A stretch of 64,000 nt of DNA from Streptomyces sp. NBC_00271 (GTDB lineage: Bacteria > Actinomycetota > Actinomycetes > Streptomycetales > Streptomycetaceae). Positions 43,833 to 51,701 of the stretch are shown one piece after another (positions within the stretch are counted from its first letter, which is position 1; every line of letters starts with the position of its first letter). The stretch lies in NCBI RefSeq assembly GCF_036178845.1, contig NZ_CP108070.1, forward strand, positions 3,100,001 through 3,164,000, read 5' to 3'. Under the pieces are notes generated by a model that ran no database searches, was not told where the DNA came from, and saw only the letters and a list, made by a program, of their open reading frames with translations. The translations under genes were made by a program, and so were the position numbers.

Positions 43833-44807
43833 TCAGCGTGCGACGGCGATCACGTCGTACGGGGTGTCCGGCGTCGGCGTGGTCGTGAACCGGGCGTTGG
43901 GCAGGTACAGGCGGTCCCCGTACGCGGCCACGGTGGTCGGCACGTCGAGGTCCGGGGCGGTGAGGCGGCGCTGGAAGACGCCGCTGCGCCCGTCGGGCGA
44001 GAGCCGGAAGACGTCGATCGCGTTCTGCATGTTCTGCACCACGTACAGCGTCCGGCCGGTGAGCAGCAGCCCGTCGCCGTTGACCAGGGGCGCCGCGTCG
44101 CCGAGGTCGACGAGCCGGGTGACTCCGGTCCTCGGATCGACCCGGTGCAGGCCGCCGGCCCCGGTCTGCACGACGAGCAGGGCGGCACCGTCCGGGGTCC
44201 GTGTGATCCCGTTGGCGTTGATCGTGGCGCCGGGTACCTGGCTCCAGTCGCCGCTCAGGGGGAGCCGTACGACGTCGGCCGCGGCCGGCAGCGCGCCACC
44301 CGGGCCGAGCGGCAGCGCGTACAGCGTGGGCTGGTAGGAGTCCGTGAACCAGACCGCGCGGGGGGTCAGGACCACGTCGTTGACGAAGGTCTCGGGCTCC
44401 GTGGCGAGAACGTACGACGCGAGTTCGGCGCCGGTACGGACGTCCACCACGCGGGCGCCCGTACCGACCGTGGCGATGAACAGCCGTCCCCTGCCGTCGA
44501 GTTTGAGCCCGGCCGCCGCCGTACCCGGACCCGGGGCGATGGTCCGGCCCTGTCCGGTGCGCAGATCGGCGCGGTAGACCGAACCGTCGGCGATGGATCC
44601 GAGGTAGGCGTACGGGCCGCCCCCGATGGTGATGCCCTCCGGGCGGATGCCGTTCGGCAGATGGATGACGGTGGGTAACGGCTTCCCCGCTGCCCAGGCC
44701 GGGCCGGCCAAGGACCCGGCGAGCGCGGCGCCGGCGGCCGCGGCACCGGCGGTGAGCAGTCTTCGGCGGCTGAGACGGTCTGGGAACGAACGGTGCGTGG
44801 ATGTCAC
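43833..44807 (-). CDS. Tat-exported SMP-30/gluconolactonase-like beta-propeller protein
   Basis: A 324-residue secreted protein. The N-terminus has a twin-arginine signal, SRRRLLTAGAAAAGAALAG, ending near PAWA. The body repeats a propeller blade pattern: NGIRPEGITIGGGPYAYLGSIADGSVYRADL, GLKLDGRGRLFIATVG, DVVLTPRAVWFTDSYQPTLY and NGDGLLLTGRTLYVVQN. It resembles SMP-30/lactonase folds, but no catalytic assignment is safe. The GTG at 44807 follows GGAAGGACG. It is divergent from the subtilase gene across 285 bp. Confidence 0.8.
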   Translation of the reverse strand: MTSTHRSFPDRLSRRRLLTAGAAAAGAALAGSLAGPAWAAGKPLPTVIHLPNGIRPEGITIGGGPYAYLGSIADGSVYRADLRTGQGRTIAPGPGTAAAGLKLDGRGRLFIATVGTGARVVDVRTGAELASYVLATEPETFVNDVVLTPRAVWFTDSYQPTLYALPLGPGGALPAAADVVRLPLSGDWSQVPGATINANGITRTPDGAALLVVQTGAGGLHRVDPRTGVTRLVDLGDAAPLVNGDGLLLTGRTLYVVQNMQNAIDVFRLSPDGRSGVFQRRLTAPDLDVPTTVAAYGDRLYLPNARFTTTPTPDTPYDVIAVAR

Positions 44808-45092
44808 GGTGCGTCCTTCCGGGCGGGACCGGGAGTTGACCGGTCCAGCGATCAACTGTCCCTGCCACCCCACCACATGACCCCCGACTCCGCAGCCTTT
44901 GGCCGGATTGCTACGTGACATCTGTTTCAGGACGGATTGCACAGGTTTCCCCATTCAACTTGTTTTCAAACCGAGTTGGCGACGCCGGGGTGGACGAGTC
45001 GCCGTGGGCGTGCCAGGTTGTGCCCCGAAGGCGCGGCCCGGGGACGGGACATGGCAGCACCCGCAGAACCGAACCGAGAGGAGCGGTACGCG

Positions 45093-46856
45093 ATGACCGA
45101 CCAGGTACAGCCGACGCAGGGCCCGGGAACGGCCGGGCCGGGACCCGACGGAGCGGGGTTCACCTACCGGGGAGCCGAGCAGGAGCTGATCGTCGTCGCA
45201 CGCCCCGAGGCCCGGCTGCGCGCCGGGGCCGAGGGCGTCCGTTCGACGGCGGGCTCGGACGTGTCGGCCCTCAACATGTTCCTCAGTGACGAACAGCTCG
45301 CCCTGGAGCCGCTGTTCGGCAACGAGGAACGACTGCGGCAGTCCGAGGCGGCGGACGGCGTGGGCGGGGGCGGAAGCGACCTCGCGCTCTTCTACCGGGT
45401 GCGCGGCGTCGAGAGCCGCGCCCAGGAGCTGCGTTCACGGATCGCCGCGCTGCCGGAGATCGACACGGCGTACGTGAAGCCCGGCGCCGTCCCCGCCTCG
45501 GTGGGGTCGGTCGGGCGGAGCACGAACGGTTCGGCGAGCGCGGACGACGGCCGCCGGACGAAGGAAGGCGCGCCCGTCACCCCGGACTTCACCAGCCGCC
45601 AGGGCTATCTGCGGCCGGCGCCCGAGGGCATCGACGCCCACTGGGCCTGGCAGCGGCCGGGCGGTACGGGCCGGGGCGTGACGGTGATCGATGTGGAGGG
45701 GGCGTGGCAGCTGGGCCACGAGGACCTGACCGCGAAGCTCGCGGGCGTGGTCGTCGGCACCCCGCTGACGGACCTCGCCTGGCGCAACCACGGCACCGCC
45801 GTCATCGGGGTGATCGGCGGCGACCGCGACGAGCGCGGGATCACCGGTATCGCGCCGGACGCGGTGACCGCGGCCGCGTCCTTCCAGGGCATGGGTACGG
45901 CGGCCGCGATCCACGCGGCGGCCGACCGGCTGGGCCCCGGTGACATCATCCTGGTCGAACTGCACGCTCCAGGGCCGCGGTTCGACTTCGAGGAGCGCGA
46001 CGACCAGCAGGGTTACATCGCGATCGAGTGGTGGCCGGACAACTTCGCGGCCATCCGGTACGCGACCGCCAAGGGGGTGCTCGTCGTGGCGGCCGCGGGC
46101 AACGGCGCCGAGTCGCTCGACGACGCGGTGTACGAGCGGCGCCCCGCCGAGTTCCCCGCGTGGTGGCGCAACCCCTTCAACCCCGCCAACCCGTCCTCGG
46201 GCGCGGTACTGGTCGGCGCGGGCGCACCGCCGCCCGGCACGCACGGCCGCGACCACGGCCCGGACCGCTCTCGCCTCGCCTTCTCCAACTACGGGGCGCG
46301 GGTGGACGCGCAGGGCTGGGGGCGCGAGGTCACGACCACCGGCGGCTTCTGGGACCGGCCCGGCGACCTGCAGGGCGGCGCCGAGGAGATCGGCTGGTAC
46401 ACGGACACGTTCTCCGGGACCTCCTCCGCCTCCCCGGTGGTGGTCGGCGCCCTGGCCGCGCTGCAGGGCATGCTCAAGGCGGCGGCCCAGGAACCGATGT
46501 CCCCGGAGCGTGCCCGCGCGGTGCTGCGGGCCACCGGCTCCCCGCAGCAGGACGCGCCGGGCCGGCCCGCCTCCCAGCGGATCGGCAACCGGCCGGACAT
46601 CAAGGCGGCGGTCACCCGTCTGCTGCCGGAGGCGGTCGGCTCGGGCCAGGCCGAACGGTACTGGGACGAGCTGCTGCCGTACCCGCGCGAACTCCCGCCC
46701 AGGCTCCGGCTGTTCGTGGCCGGTGACTGGCGCAACCTCGACAACCCCTCCCCCGAGATCCGTCAGGCGGTGCACTCCGCCTTCGCGGGCGGACGGCCCG
46801 ACATACGTGTCTGGTTCTCGGACGACGAGATCGTCGGCCTGGTGGTCACGGGCTGA
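45093..46856 (+). CDS. Subtilisin-family serine protease without signal peptide
   Basis: A 587-residue S8 protease with an intact triad: Asp200 in VTVIDVEGAW, His233 in WRNHGTAVIG and Ser444 in SGTSSASPVVVG. Unusually it has no signal peptide or membrane segment; the first 170 residues are hydrophilic (TYRGAEQELIVVARPEARL, then a Gly/Ser linker), so it is probably cytosolic or exported in a non-classical way. The last 50 residues form a separate module (LFVAGDWRNLDNP...AFAGG...VGLVVTG) that is clearly related to the end of the glutamine-rich protein encoded next. The ATG at 45093 follows AGGAG by 10 nt. Confidence 0.88.
   Translation: MTDQVQPTQGPGTAGPGPDGAGFTYRGAEQELIVVARPEARLRAGAEGVRSTAGSDVSALNMFLSDEQLALEPLFGNEERLRQSEAADGVGGGGSDLALFYRVRGVESRAQELRSRIAALPEIDTAYVKPGAVPASVGSVGRSTNGSASADDGRRTKEGAPVTPDFTSRQGYLRPAPEGIDAHWAWQRPGGTGRGVTVIDVEGAWQLGHEDLTAKLAGVVVGTPLTDLAWRNHGTAVIGVIGGDRDERGITGIAPDAVTAAASFQGMGTAAAIHAAADRLGPGDIILVELHAPGPRFDFEERDDQQGYIAIEWWPDNFAAIRYATAKGVLVVAAAGNGAESLDDAVYERRPAEFPAWWRNPFNPANPSSGAVLVGAGAPPPGTHGRDHGPDRSRLAFSNYGARVDAQGWGREVTTTGGFWDRPGDLQGGAEEIGWYTDTFSGTSSASPVVVGALAALQGMLKAAAQEPMSPERARAVLRATGSPQQDAPGRPASQRIGNRPDIKAAVTRLLPEAVGSGQAERYWDELLPYPRELPPRLRLFVAGDWRNLDNPSPEIRQAVHSAFAGGRPDIRVWFSDDEIVGLVVTG
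46699..46853 (+). other. Shared C-terminal module, copy in the subtilase
   Basis: Residues about 537-587 fit the pattern LF-x4-WR-x-L-x-NP-x7-V-x2-AFA-x-G, followed by Val-rich strands, exactly as in the module at 47329-47483. It lies outside the catalytic domain. Confidence 0.7.
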
Positions 46857-46916
46857 CGTGTCGGAGGGCGTAGCCGCAAGTCAACGATTCGATGATTCAC
46901 GGAAGGTGGCACCCGT

Positions 46917-47486
46917 ATGAGCACCACCCCGCAGATGAGTCAGCAGCAAGGACACCAGCAGGGCATCCAGCAAGGAATCCAGCTGGGGCAGCAGGGACCG
47001 AGCACGGCGCCGCCCCAGCAGTTCGGACAGCAGCAGCCCATGGCGTTCGGACAGCAGACGCAGCAGCCGTTCGGCCAGCTGCAGAACCCGCAACTCCCAA
47101 TCCCTCAGCACCAGAACCCGCAGCACCAGAACCCGCAACCGCAGATCCCGCAGCAGCAGATTCCGCAGCACCTCCAGCAGCAGCTCCAGCAGATGGGGCA
47201 GCAGCAGCCGTTCCAGCAGCTGCTCCAGCAGCTCGGCGGGCAGCAGCAACAGCAGGCGCAGGTCCTGACGAGCGGGATCGCCCAGCACTTCTGGGACGTG
47301 GTCACCCCGCTCCCGGGCCAGCCGTCGATCCTCTACCTGTTCATCGACAACGCCTGGCGCCCCCTGGTGAACCCCAACCAGGTCACCCACGACGAGGTCC
47401 AGCAGGCCTTCGCCTACGGGCAGCAGGTCATCGGCGTCTACGACGCCAACAGCAACGCCGTACAGGCCGTCATCGTGAACAAGTGA
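46917..47486 (+). CDS. Glutamine-rich protein with C-terminal module shared with the subtilase
   Basis: A 189-residue protein of no family known to me. Residues 1-125 are a low-complexity Gln/Pro-rich tract (QQQGHQQGIQQGIQLGQQG, NPQHQNPQPQIPQQQ) resembling prion-like or flexible linker sequences. Residues about 127-189 look folded: IAQHFWDVVTPLPGQPSILY, then LFIDNAWRPLVNPNQ, VQQAFAYGQQVIGVYDANS. That last part aligns without gaps over its first 28 positions to the C-terminus of the protease encoded 60 bp upstream. There is no signal peptide. The two genes are probably co-transcribed. Ribosome site GGAAGG. Confidence 0.85.
   Translation: MSTTPQMSQQQGHQQGIQQGIQLGQQGPSTAPPQQFGQQQPMAFGQQTQQPFGQLQNPQLPIPQHQNPQHQNPQPQIPQQQIPQHLQQQLQQMGQQQPFQQLLQQLGGQQQQQAQVLTSGIAQHFWDVVTPLPGQPSILYLFIDNAWRPLVNPNQVTHDEVQQAFAYGQQVIGVYDANSNAVQAVIVNK
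47329..47483 (+). other. Shared C-terminal module, copy in the Gln-rich protein
   Basis: Residues about 139-189 match LF-x4-WR-x-L-x-NP-x7-V-x2-AFA-x-G, the pattern seen at the subtilase C-terminus. It suggests a common binding or self-association role. Confidence 0.7.
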
Positions 47487-47489
47487 CGC

Positions 47490-47517
47490 TCTGAGAGAGA
47501 AAGTCTGAGAGAGAAAG
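47490..47517. repeat. Perfect 14-bp tandem duplication
   Basis: TCTGAGAGAGAAAG occurs twice head-to-tail, beginning 3 bp after the stop of the Gln-rich gene, then continues into more GAGA sequence. Confidence 0.85.
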
Positions 47518-47521
47518 AGAA

Positions 47522-47554
47522 GGGGCGCCGGGCGGTACGACCGCCCGGCGCCCC
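47522..47554. terminator. Strong bidirectional terminator
   Basis: GGGGCGCCGGGCGG (47522-47535) and CCGCCCGGCGCCCC (47541-47554) form a perfect 14-bp stem with loop TACGA, between the convergent Gln-rich gene and mshC. Confidence 0.9.
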
Positions 47555-47571
47555 ACACGTACGAGAGAGAA

Positions 47572-48801
47572 CTACAGGGCCACGCCCAGGAGGGCGTCCA
47601 CGGCACGCGAGACGACGCCGGGGGCGCCCTCGTCCGTGCCGCCCGTCTCGCGCTGGAGCGCCGCCCAGCGGTCGACCGCGGCGAGCGCGGCCGGTGCGTC
47701 CAGGTCGTTGGCGAGAGCCTCGCGGATCTCCTCGACCAGCGCCTCGGCGGACGGCCCGTCGGGACGCGACACCGCCGCCCGCCAGTTCTCCAGACGGGCG
47801 ACCGCGTCCGCGAGGACGGTGTCCGTCCACTCCCAGTCGGCGCGGTAGTGGTGCGCGAGGAGGGCGAGGCGGATGGCGGCCGGGTCGACGCCGTCGCGCC
47901 GGAGCTTCGACACGAAGACGAGGTTGCCCTTGGACTTCGACATCTTCTCGCCGTCGAGGGCGACCATGCCGGCATGCACGTACGCCTTGGCCATCGGGAA
48001 CTCGCCGGTGAGCACCTGGGCGTGCGAGGCGCCCATCTCGTGGTGCGGGAAGGCGAGGTCGGAGCCGCCGCCCTGGACGTCGAAGCCCATCCCGAGGTGG
48101 TCGAGGGCGATGGCGACGCACTCGATGTGCCAGCCGGGCCGGCCGCGGCCGAGCGAGCCGCCGTCCCAGCTGGGCTCCCCCTCCCGCGCCGCCATCCAGA
48201 GCATCGGGTCGAGCGGGTTCTTCTTGCCCGGACGGTCCGGGTCGCCGCCCCGCTCGGCGGAGAGCAGACGCATGGCGGCGGCGTCCAGGTTGGACACCTT
48301 GCCGAAGTTGGGGTCGGACTCGACGGAGAAGTAGACGTCCCCTTCGAGTTCGTACGCCGCGCCCGCGTCCCGCAGCCGCTCGACGAGCGGCACGATGCCG
48401 GGTATCGCCTCGACGGCTCCTATGTAGTGCCGCGGCGGCAGCATCCGCAGGGCGGTCATGTCCTCACGGAAGAGGGCGGTCTCCTTCTCGGCGAGTCCTA
48501 CCCAGTCGACGCCGTCGCGCTCCGCCCGCTCCAGGAGCGGGTCGTCGACGTCGGTCACGTTCTGGACGTAGTGAACCTGCCGCTTGGTGTCGAGCCACAC
48601 GCGCTGAACGAGGTCGAACGCGTTGTAGGTCGCCGCGTGACCCATGTGGGTCGCGTCGTACGGCGTGATGCCGCAGACGTAGATACGGGCGACGGGACCG
48701 GGGTCGAGTGTGACGAGGCCGCCGGTCGCGGTGTCGTGGATCCGGAGGTCGCGGCCCTCACCAGGCAGGGCGGGGACCTCAGAAGCGGGCCAGGCATGCA
48801 T
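47572..48801 (-). CDS. mshC: Mycothiol cysteine ligase MshC
   Basis: A 409-residue class I cysteinyl-tRNA synthetase paralogue that joins cysteine to GlcN-inositol in mycothiol synthesis. It keeps the zinc-site Cys in [18 protein letters not shown] (with a HIGH-like HMGH), [15 protein letters not shown] and [12 protein letters not shown], and the [13 protein letters not shown] loop. It lacks the anticodon-binding domain of the true synthetase, and the length is that of MshC. It is encoded alone between two terminators. Mycothiol is the actinobacterial thiol buffer, so the gene draws on the same cysteine pool as the salvage island. Confidence 0.95.
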   Translation of the reverse strand: MHAWPASEVPALPGEGRDLRIHDTATGGLVTLDPGPVARIYVCGITPYDATHMGHAATYNAFDLVQRVWLDTKRQVHYVQNVTDVDDPLLERAERDGVDWVGLAEKETALFREDMTALRMLPPRHYIGAVEAIPGIVPLVERLRDAGAAYELEGDVYFSVESDPNFGKVSNLDAAAMRLLSAERGGDPDRPGKKNPLDPMLWMAAREGEPSWDGGSLGRGRPGWHIECVAIALDHLGMGFDVQGGGSDLAFPHHEMGASHAQVLTGEFPMAKAYVHAGMVALDGEKMSKSKGNLVFVSKLRRDGVDPAAIRLALLAHHYRADWEWTDTVLADAVARLENWRAAVSRPDGPSAEALVEEIREALANDLDAPAALAAVDRWAALQRETGGTDEGAPGVVSRAVDALLGVAL

Positions 48802-49413
48802 GTCATGAGCCTAACCGGACGGAACTTCCGTATACGAACCGGACCAGCCCTGATGGCTCGTAAGGCCCTCTTGCGCGACGCCCGACGGTGTGCGTCATCC
48901 GGTCCTACGGGGGCGCGGCCGCCGTACGACGGCACAACCCACCGCGCGCACAGCCCAGGACGGCGGTCCGCGCCCTCACATGCGCCGTGAGCGCGAGCGC
49001 GAGGCGGTGAGTGTCGCATGTCACGGCCCGCGGACCGGACGCCACCCGTCAGCCGGACAAGGCACCGCCAGGCTGGGCACCGCCGCGGGCGGCTGCGCGC
49101 CCGGGCGTGGACCCCGTCCGGATGTGACTCCGCACGGAAGTGACCCCGCACGGGAGCGGGCCCGCCGGATGTGGCCCTGCCCGGGAGTGGCCCCGCCCGG
49201 GAGTACCCCCGCCAGGAAGCGGGCCTGCCCAGGAGTGGCCCCGCCGGGAAGTGACCCCGCCCTGAGCGGGCCCGTCCGGGCGCGGGTCGTCCCGGAATGG
49301 GGCCGTCTGCTGCTGGGCGGCGGAACTCACCCGGGGGAGTCGTATTCCGTGGGACCCGGTTGGCGTACTCGGTGCGCGGTGGGCGCGCCCGGTCCCCGGA
49401 CGGTCGAGGGGGT
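48802..49413. other. 612-bp intergenic region with degenerate minisatellite
   Basis: No credible gene was found: the open frames crossing it are antisense or low-complexity. Its 3' half is filled by the repeat described at 49117-49300. The 5' third should hold the mshC promoter. Confidence 0.55.
49117..49300. repeat. Degenerate tandem repeat, about 16-bp unit
   Basis: Units like TGGCCCCGCCCGGGAG recur seven or more times, with variants such as TGACCCCGCACGGGAG and TACCCCCGCCAGGAAG and spacers containing GCGGGCCCG. The period is roughly 16, lengthened by inserts to about 32. Confidence 0.75.
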
Positions 49414-50241
49414 TTACACAGGGGGCCAGGGGATCGCCGGCCACTCCCCGCTCGGCTCCGGGTGTTTCCCCGAGGCGAGCATCGCCTCGACACGGGCGCG
49501 TGTGGCGTCGATTTCGGTGGTCGTGATGAGTTCGGCCAACCGGGTGGCGAGCGGCGCGCCCGGCGCCAGGCCGTCCCGCAGGGAGGTGAGGACCTCGACC
49601 GCCTCCGGCGTCAGCGACTCCCCCGCCCAGCCCCACAGCAGCGTGCGCAGCTTGTTCTCGGCGTTGAAGGTGACCCCGTGGTCGATGCCGTACAACCGCC
49701 CCTCACCGGCGGGCAGCAGATGCCCTCCCTTGCGGTCGGCGTTGTTGATCACGGCGTCGAGCACGGCGAGCCGCCGCAGCCGCACGTCGTCGGCGTGCAC
49801 GAGCAGCGCCGTCTCTCCCTCGCCGACCTCGGCGAAGCCGATCGCCTTCCAGCCCGCCGCGGGCTCCTCGGCCTCCACCAGGGCCAGCAGCCCGTCCCCG
49901 TCGACCTCCGGCAGGGCCTCGATCCACAGCTGGCACATGCCCTCGCCGTAGGGCCCGTCGCGCAGCACGGTGGTGGGGACCAGCCCCCAGCCCGTGGCCT
50001 CGGAGACCTCGTACGCCGCCACCTCACGCTGGGCGAGGGTCCCGTCGGGGAAGTCCCACAGGGGCCGCTCCCCGGCGATCGGTTTGTAGACGCAGAACGC
50101 GTCCCTGCCCTCGTACGAAACGGAGCAGTACAGCACCGCGTTCGAGGCCTCACGGATCCGTCCGCGCACCTTCAGCTCGCCCAGGGCGAGCAGCTCGGCC
50201 GTGGTCACGCTCCGCGGCGGTATCCGTTCTGGCGCGGACAT
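49414..50241 (-). CDS. SCO1664-family protein, PI3/4-kinase-like fold
   Basis: A 275-residue conserved actinobacterial protein. Segments resemble a phosphatidylinositol-kinase-like catalytic core: AFCVYKPIAGERPLWDFPDGTLAQREVAAYEVS (with a possible ATP-binding Lys), LDAVINNADRKGGHLL (catalytic-loop-like Asn-Asn-x-Asp-Arg) and LYGIDHGVTFN (metal-binding Asp-His). The function is unknown; a protein or small-molecule kinase is plausible. The ATG at 50241 has GGAAGGACACGT upstream and overlaps the DUF3090 gene end by 37 bp. The two are always neighbours in my memory of this family. Confidence 0.85.
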   Translation of the reverse strand: MSAPERIPPRSVTTAELLALGELKVRGRIREASNAVLYCSVSYEGRDAFCVYKPIAGERPLWDFPDGTLAQREVAAYEVSEATGWGLVPTTVLRDGPYGEGMCQLWIEALPEVDGDGLLALVEAEEPAAGWKAIGFAEVGEGETALLVHADDVRLRRLAVLDAVINNADRKGGHLLPAGEGRLYGIDHGVTFNAENKLRTLLWGWAGESLTPEAVEVLTSLRDGLAPGAPLATRLAELITTTEIDATRARVEAMLASGKHPEPSGEWPAIPWPPV

Positions 50242-50795
50242 ACGTGTCCTTCCGGGTCGAGCGGGAGGCTGCACAGCGGGCAGGGCGGCCGGCCCGCGTT
50301 GACGACGTCGAGGGCGCGCTTGGCGAAGGCCCTGGCCTGCGCGCCGGTGAGCCGGACGCGGAGCATCGGCGGGCCGTTCTCCTCGTCCTGGAGCAACCTT
50401 TCCTCGGCCTCGGCGAGATCCTCGTCGGTGTCGGCGTCGAGCTCCACGAGGGCCTGCGCCTCGACGATCATGCGCTGTTCGTCACCGTCCCAGGCCAGCG
50501 CCATCGTGCCGACCCGGAACTCCTCCTCCACCGGGGTGTCGAGAGGGGCGGTGTCGGACACCTCGGCGGGGACCATGGCCGGGACGGGTGCACTGCCGCC
50601 GGTGCGCCGTACGACCTCGTCGAGGAGCTCGTCCATACGTTCGGCGAGCGCGGCGACCTGGGTCTTCTCCAGGGCGACGCTGGTCACCCTGGGGCCTGAG
50701 GAGGCCTGCAGGAAGAAGGTACGGCGCCCGGGCAACCCGACCGTACCGGCCACGAAACGGTCCGGGGGGTCGTAGAGGAACACCTGACGGGACAC
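50205..50795 (-). CDS. DUF3090 (SCO1665-family) protein
   Basis: A 196-residue conserved actinobacterial protein of unknown role. It begins SRQVFLYDPPDRFVAGTVG and ends in a putative zinc-binding knuckle, CPLCSLPLDPEGHVCPRQNG. The GTG at 50795 is preferred (AGGAC just upstream, GGAG a little further); the longer frame has no ribosome site. It overlaps the SCO1664-family gene, suggesting translational coupling, and follows a phosphatase gene on the same strand. Confidence 0.88.
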   Translation of the reverse strand: MSRQVFLYDPPDRFVAGTVGLPGRRTFFLQASSGPRVTSVALEKTQVAALAERMDELLDEVVRRTGGSAPVPAMVPAEVSDTAPLDTPVEEEFRVGTMALAWDGDEQRMIVEAQALVELDADTDEDLAEAEERLLQDEENGPPMLRVRLTGAQARAFAKRALDVVNAGRPPCPLCSLPLDPEGHVCPRQNGYRRGA

Positions 50796-50916
50796 GTCCT
50801 GTCTCCATTGGAATCGGCATGTGGACCGGCTGACTGCCTCGGCCCTCATCGGCTGCTGACAACTTGCTGACAACTACTGCGCTGCTTCAACCGCTTCACC
50901 CTACTGCGGCCGACGA

Positions 50917-51603
50917 TCACGGTGCGCCCGCACCGCCACCGACCGGGGCGTCCCCGCTGGGGGGCTCCTCGCGCGGCGCCAGGGAGGCGAGGTCGCCAGT
51001 GTCCCCGAGGCGCACGAGGAAGGGACGCAGTCGTGTGTAACGGATCGCGGTGATGGAACACGGTTCTACAGAGATCCGCTGGAAGAGGTCGAGATGAAGT
51101 CCGAGTGCGTCCGCGACAAGGGATTTGATGATGTCGCCGTGCGAGCACATGACGTAGACGGCGTCGCCGCCGTGGTCGCGCTCCACGCGCGCGTTCCACT
51201 CGCGCACCGCTTCGGCCGCCCGCGTCTGCATGGCCCGCATCGACTCTCCGCCGGGGAACGCGGCCGCGGACGGATGCGCCTGTACGACCTCCATCAGCGG
51301 CTCGTCCTTCAGCTCGGCGAGCTTGCGGCCGGACCAGTCGCCGTAGTGCGCCTCCCCGATCCGCTCGTCGGTGTGCACACGCAGCTCGGGGCGGGCGTCG
51401 AGCAGCGGCTGCACGGTCTCCTGGCAGCGCTGCAGGGGGCTGGTGACGACCTCGGAGATCGGCAGCGCCGCGAGCCGCCCGGGCAGCGCCGCGGCCTGCT
51501 GGGCGCCGCGCTCGTCGAGGGCGACGCCGGGCGTCCAGCCGGCGAGCAGCCCAGCGGTGTTGGCGGTCGAGCGTCCGTGCCGTACGAGAATCAGGGTGGG
51601 CAT
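50917..51603 (-). CDS. Histidine phosphatase (phosphoglycerate-mutase-like)
   Basis: A 228-residue branch-1 histidine phosphatase. The nucleophile motif is LILVRHGRSTANTAGLLAGW (His9), with Arg in TSPLQRCQETV, the acid Glu region DERIGEAHYGDWSGRKL and the second His in VMCSHGDIIKSL. The last 30 residues are Gly/Pro-rich. It is the recurrent partner of the DUF3090 and SCO1664-like genes. The ATG at 51603 is chosen by homology; the ribosome site is weak. It is divergent from corA. Confidence 0.92.
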   Translation of the reverse strand: MPTLILVRHGRSTANTAGLLAGWTPGVALDERGAQQAAALPGRLAALPISEVVTSPLQRCQETVQPLLDARPELRVHTDERIGEAHYGDWSGRKLAELKDEPLMEVVQAHPSAAAFPGGESMRAMQTRAAEAVREWNARVERDHGGDAVYVMCSHGDIIKSLVADALGLHLDLFQRISVEPCSITAIRYTRLRPFLVRLGDTGDLASLAPREEPPSGDAPVGGGAGAP

Positions 51604-51701
51604 GCGGCCCAGCGTAAACGGGTGGCTCGGGGACCCGGAGGGGCCTGTGGACAACGGCGGCCGGAGTGCGGTGGCGGCCGGGCGGCGGGAGAATACGCTC
51701 C

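Noticed and set aside
49117..49300. CRISPR array
   Set aside because: Units are about 16 bp, degenerate and without regular unique spacers, and no cas genes are present.
48890..49951. 353-codon plus-strand frame over the minisatellite and SCO1664-like gene
   Set aside because: Low-complexity translation built from the repeat and antisense sequence, with no ribosome site or domain.
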